A stretch of DNA of 64,000 nt, taken from Lepidonotus clava. Lineage: Eukaryota > Annelida > Polychaeta > Phyllodocida > Polynoidae. A program made the position numbers and the translations under genes. Below the pieces are notes generated by a model. The model searched no databases, was not told where the DNA came from, and saw only the letters and a list, made by a program, of their open reading frames with translations. Where the stretch lies: positions 45,472,374 to 45,536,373 of the forward strand of contig OW387133.1 in NCBI GenBank assembly GCA_936440205.1, read 5' to 3'. Within the stretch, counting starts at the first letter, position 1; every line of letters begins with the position of its first letter. Positions 61,180 through 64,000 of the stretch are shown one piece after another.

Positions 61180-62109
61180 AGAGTTATCTATGGCTATAGG
61201 ACAAGCTTGGGCGGATAAAACCCTAAAAACGAGAAATTCTCAATGGAAAAGGTACTTACAGTTCTGCATGGAATACTCATTACCTGCGCTACCTGCCAGC
61301 CCTTCGACAGTCGCCCGATTTCTGGTAATGTTATCCAGATCGTCCAAGTATGTTACAATTAACAATTATATGTCTTCAATTAATTCACTTCATAAATTCT
61401 ACGGTCATGAGGTGGATTTCCTAAACTATTATGTTATTCAATTGGTCCTTAAAGGTTTGAGAAGGCAATTAGGATCATCATTGTCAATATCTAAGCCTTT
61501 CTCGAGGGATCAAATGATGGAGATGTTCTCAAAAGTGGATTTTTCTTCTCAATTGGATTTGGCCTTGTGGGCTGCTGTGATCTTCTCATTTCGTACACTA
61601 CTAAGGAAATCAAATGTTGTTCCAGACACTGTAGAAGAGTTTAAACATGTTCTTCTGAGGAACGACATTGAATTTAAAGTTTGGGGAATGTTAGTGCATG
61701 TGCACTCATCCAAAACTATTCAACATCGTGAATACACCCTTGATATCCCTGTAACTTATGTCAAGAATCCTGCCTTTTGTGCCGTCTCAGCCCTTAACAT
61801 CATTTCTCTGTTGTTAAGGGTGGACCTGAGGACCCATTATTCTTGCACCCAGTTACTACTAAACCCATACTTTACAGAGAATTGTTAGGGTTCATTAAAC
61901 GCCTTGCTTCCCTTATTGGACTATCAGGGAAGTATGGTTGTCATTCACTAAGGCGCTCAGGGGCTACATTTTTGCACTCGGTTGGCATCCCCTTAGAGGA
62001 CATAATGATGATCGGAGACTGGCATTCGATGGCTGTGTTGTCCTATTTATCAGTTTCCATGTCTAGGAAACGGGAGATACAGGATAAGATTGGAATTTTC
62101 TTGTCTTAA
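61140..62109 (+). other. Ngaro element part: tyrosine recombinase region
   Basis: N-terminal SAM-like core-binding part (MSSINSLHKFYGHEVDF) followed by the catalytic fold, with CHSLRRSGATFLHSVG (HxxR) and MMIGDWHSMAVLSYL (W/H and the tyrosine). This is the integrase of YR retroelements; it explains why no LTR and no DDE integrase are present. It ends just before B1. Confidence 0.82.
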
Positions 62110-62515
62110 ATTGGACCCCTTGGCGGTTTGATTCTGCCGCCGGCTTCAGCCCAAACCGGTGTTCATGCGTTTATTATTTATGTATGTACGACTATGAGTG
62201 TTTATGTGACAATATATATCCTATATATTAATATAAATTCATCAAGGACTGCTAAATGTTGACACTAGAGGCCTCCACCTTTTAGGCCTCCCATGGCTAT
62301 TACTGCCACTATTGTCCACCAGGGGTGCCTAGCTGGCAGTCACTTCTCAGCCAGCCTTTGATAGAGTAACAACCCTACAACATTGTCCAGGATTTATAGT
62401 TAATAAAAGTTTTTCTTTTTTTTTTATGTTGGGCGGTTTGATTCTGCCGCCGGTTTCAGCCCAAACCGGTGTTCATGTGTTTATTATTTATGTATGTACG
62501 ACTATGAGTGTTTAT

Positions 62516-63231
62516 ATGGCCTATCTCTAACATTTTTTATTTCAATTTGAGGTCTGTACTGGTTTTTTCTCATTTCACTTTGATATTTAGATATACGTTA
62601 TACACACCCCTTCTGATATTATTTTAGCTCTTTAAATTGCTAAAATGATGAAATACTGAGATATCAAAAACATATTTCAACCAAAGTTAGGCTAAAATCA
62701 AAACAAACAATCATGTGTATCATAGCGATGCGATGTTGGCACCAACATTTCGATTTTCCCTGCTAAGCTCCTGATGTTCCTCCATATAGGTTTAAAGATG
62801 TTCTGTATCCTTATTCAAATTGAGCTTTTATCTAGTAACATTTTGTACCCTTGGTCAATCGACCCTGCCAGAGCCCTGACCAAGGGATAAAATCTTCAAA
62901 GTTTCGGAATACATTTTGGAAGAAAACACTTATCATACAGATTAATGTTATATCCCATTGAAAACGTCACATTTTGAAATATATGGAATAATTGGTTTTA
63001 TGAATGTGTGTTTTAATTTTCATTTGAAAATTTTGACGTGAAAATTATAGAATTATTGGCATATAATTTTACCTGAAATTGCTATATCACCAATTTTGAC
63101 CAAAAACGGCTTCAAAAATAAGAAAATAAGCAGTATTAACATGTTTTCATAAGGACACATACCTATCCTATGATGAGTATTAAAGATTTATGCTAATACA
63201 CACGTTTCAGTAACAACAGTTACAATGCTTT
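62516..63231. other. Gene-free AT-rich stretch after the retroelement
   Basis: No ORF or repeat end was recognised. Confidence 0.5.
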
Positions 63232-63545
63232 ACTGAGTGGGTTGGGGGTTTTACGCCATACCGACAGCCAGGGTCATTTTCACAGCAAAAGCAAGTTGGG
63301 ACGAATTCTGTCTTTGGTGACTGAATCTGTGAGATGAAGGTGACAGGGTGGGCAAACAGCAGGAGATCAGAACCTCTAAATCATTTTTGCTGTACCTCAT
63401 CCCTTAGTGTACCATGACACCAACTGGGAATTGAACCCAAAGAATCAGGTCCCCCCTATCATCGCCTTCTACGATCAGCAGGGGCTTCTGGGTGCCTTTT
63501 CTTTCCAGGGGCAGAAGCCCAGCCCCTTTACCCCCACGAGGGTAT
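63232..63545. repeat. Dispersed repeat, copy 2 (GTTTTACGCCATACCGACAG family)
   Basis: Same family and orientation as 48676-49000, roughly 85% alike by eye, ending in a CAGGGGCTTCTGGGTGCC-type tail. Confidence 0.7.
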
Positions 63546-64000
63546 AATGCTTTATGTCGTTAGGTAGCCTCATTGAATGATATTTTATGGCATAGATCTA
63601 TAGGTCTAGCAATTTTGTTCAATTAAAGACCAATCAGTAATGGGACTGATATAAAAGTGCACCTAACTGCAGTAGTCTGGTCTATTATTAATTCCCTTAA
63701 AGAGAGGAGTCAGTGAAATTTCAGTTCTGCTTATTTTACAGTTAACACTTTAGAGTTAATGCTCATAGAGAAGCATACCAAGTTTTAATCAAAATGATTA
63801 ACTCCTTCATGTGATAAATGGGCTCAAATTTTAAGAAAACTCATATTCCTCTGGTCCTCAGGAAAACACAAATCTGTGTGTGACGTTACACGAAATGACA
63901 GTTATATTCAAATTTTAAATTTCTAAATTCCATAAAAAACAAACAATTTCATATTTTCTTTATAAATCAATTAATTTTGTCATTTTAATCTCTCTTAGAC
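63546..64000. other. Repeat-like tail of the window
   Basis: 63690-63930 shares AGTCAGTGAAATT, CTGTGTGTGACGT and GTTATATT-type segments with 7130-7400, suggesting one more dispersed repeat. No gene was seen. Confidence 0.4.

Larger units (their letters stand above)
57694..62515 (+). mobile_element. Ngaro-type tyrosine-recombinase (DIRS-order) retroelement
   Basis: About 4.8 kb with the order A1 - coding region - B1 - A2 - B2, the split direct repeats that define Ngaro-like elements. A1 is 57694 to about 57906 and A2 is 62206 to about 62416, both starting GTGACAATATATATCC. B1 is 62122-62205 and B2 is 62432-62515, both starting GGCGGTTTGATTCTGCCGCC. A1/A2 and B1/B2 differ by only about 2%, so it looks young. 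It is nearly whole, with roughly two breaks in the coding part. A1 is followed by an A-run and a second copy of its last 55 bp or so. No methyltransferase or hydrolase domain was noticed. Confidence 0.88.

Overview
This is a 64 kb window of an animal nuclear genome. Coding exons are short and GC-rich, separated by long AT-rich introns with GT/AG borders. No bacterial operon structure is present. Gene content (a LAMP-type lysosomal glycoprotein, an SLC5 sodium/sugar cotransporter, DGAT2/MOGAT acyltransferases), a Ngaro-like tyrosine-recombinase retroelement, many small inverted-repeat transposons and frequent TAGGCCTA palindromes suggest a marine invertebrate bilaterian (lophotrochozoan or ambulacrarian). 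I cannot name the species.

Layout. 1-9.8 kb: no recognised gene. It holds a 1.5 kb satellite of 7-bp units (2271-3760) and a nested pair of DNA transposons (7732-9753) carrying two degenerate tRNA-like segments. 9.8-14.2 kb, plus strand: a LAMP/CD68-like gene with six readable exons; its first exon was not found. An antisense LINE fragment sits in one intron. 14.2-20 kb: mostly AT-rich, with a head-to-tail pair of related MITEs and a TAA-flanked MITE. 20.0-35.1 kb, minus strand: a complete 15-exon SLC5A9/SLC5A10-like gene. Its exons join in phase to 647 aa, and its introns hold several transposons, one 2.5 kb and itself invaded. 35-44 kb: repeats, a tRNA-derived SINE, and one possible orphan exon.

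44.0-47.5 kb, minus strand: a complete five-exon MOGAT/DGAT2-family gene (341 aa). 54.9-56.2 kb, same strand: a second paralogous N-terminal half in two exons with HPHG, and no C-terminal exons that I can find. Its last donor has the same phase as exon 1 of the complete gene. The two N-terminal modules could therefore share exons 2-5, as variable first exons do in the UGT1 locus. This is the observation I would check first. 57.7-62.5 kb: a nearly whole Ngaro-type element with A1 / ORFs / B1-A2-B2 split direct repeats. 62.5-64 kb: repeats only.

All exon borders below were placed by hand from splice sites, phase and family resemblance. No alignment, expression or database search was run.
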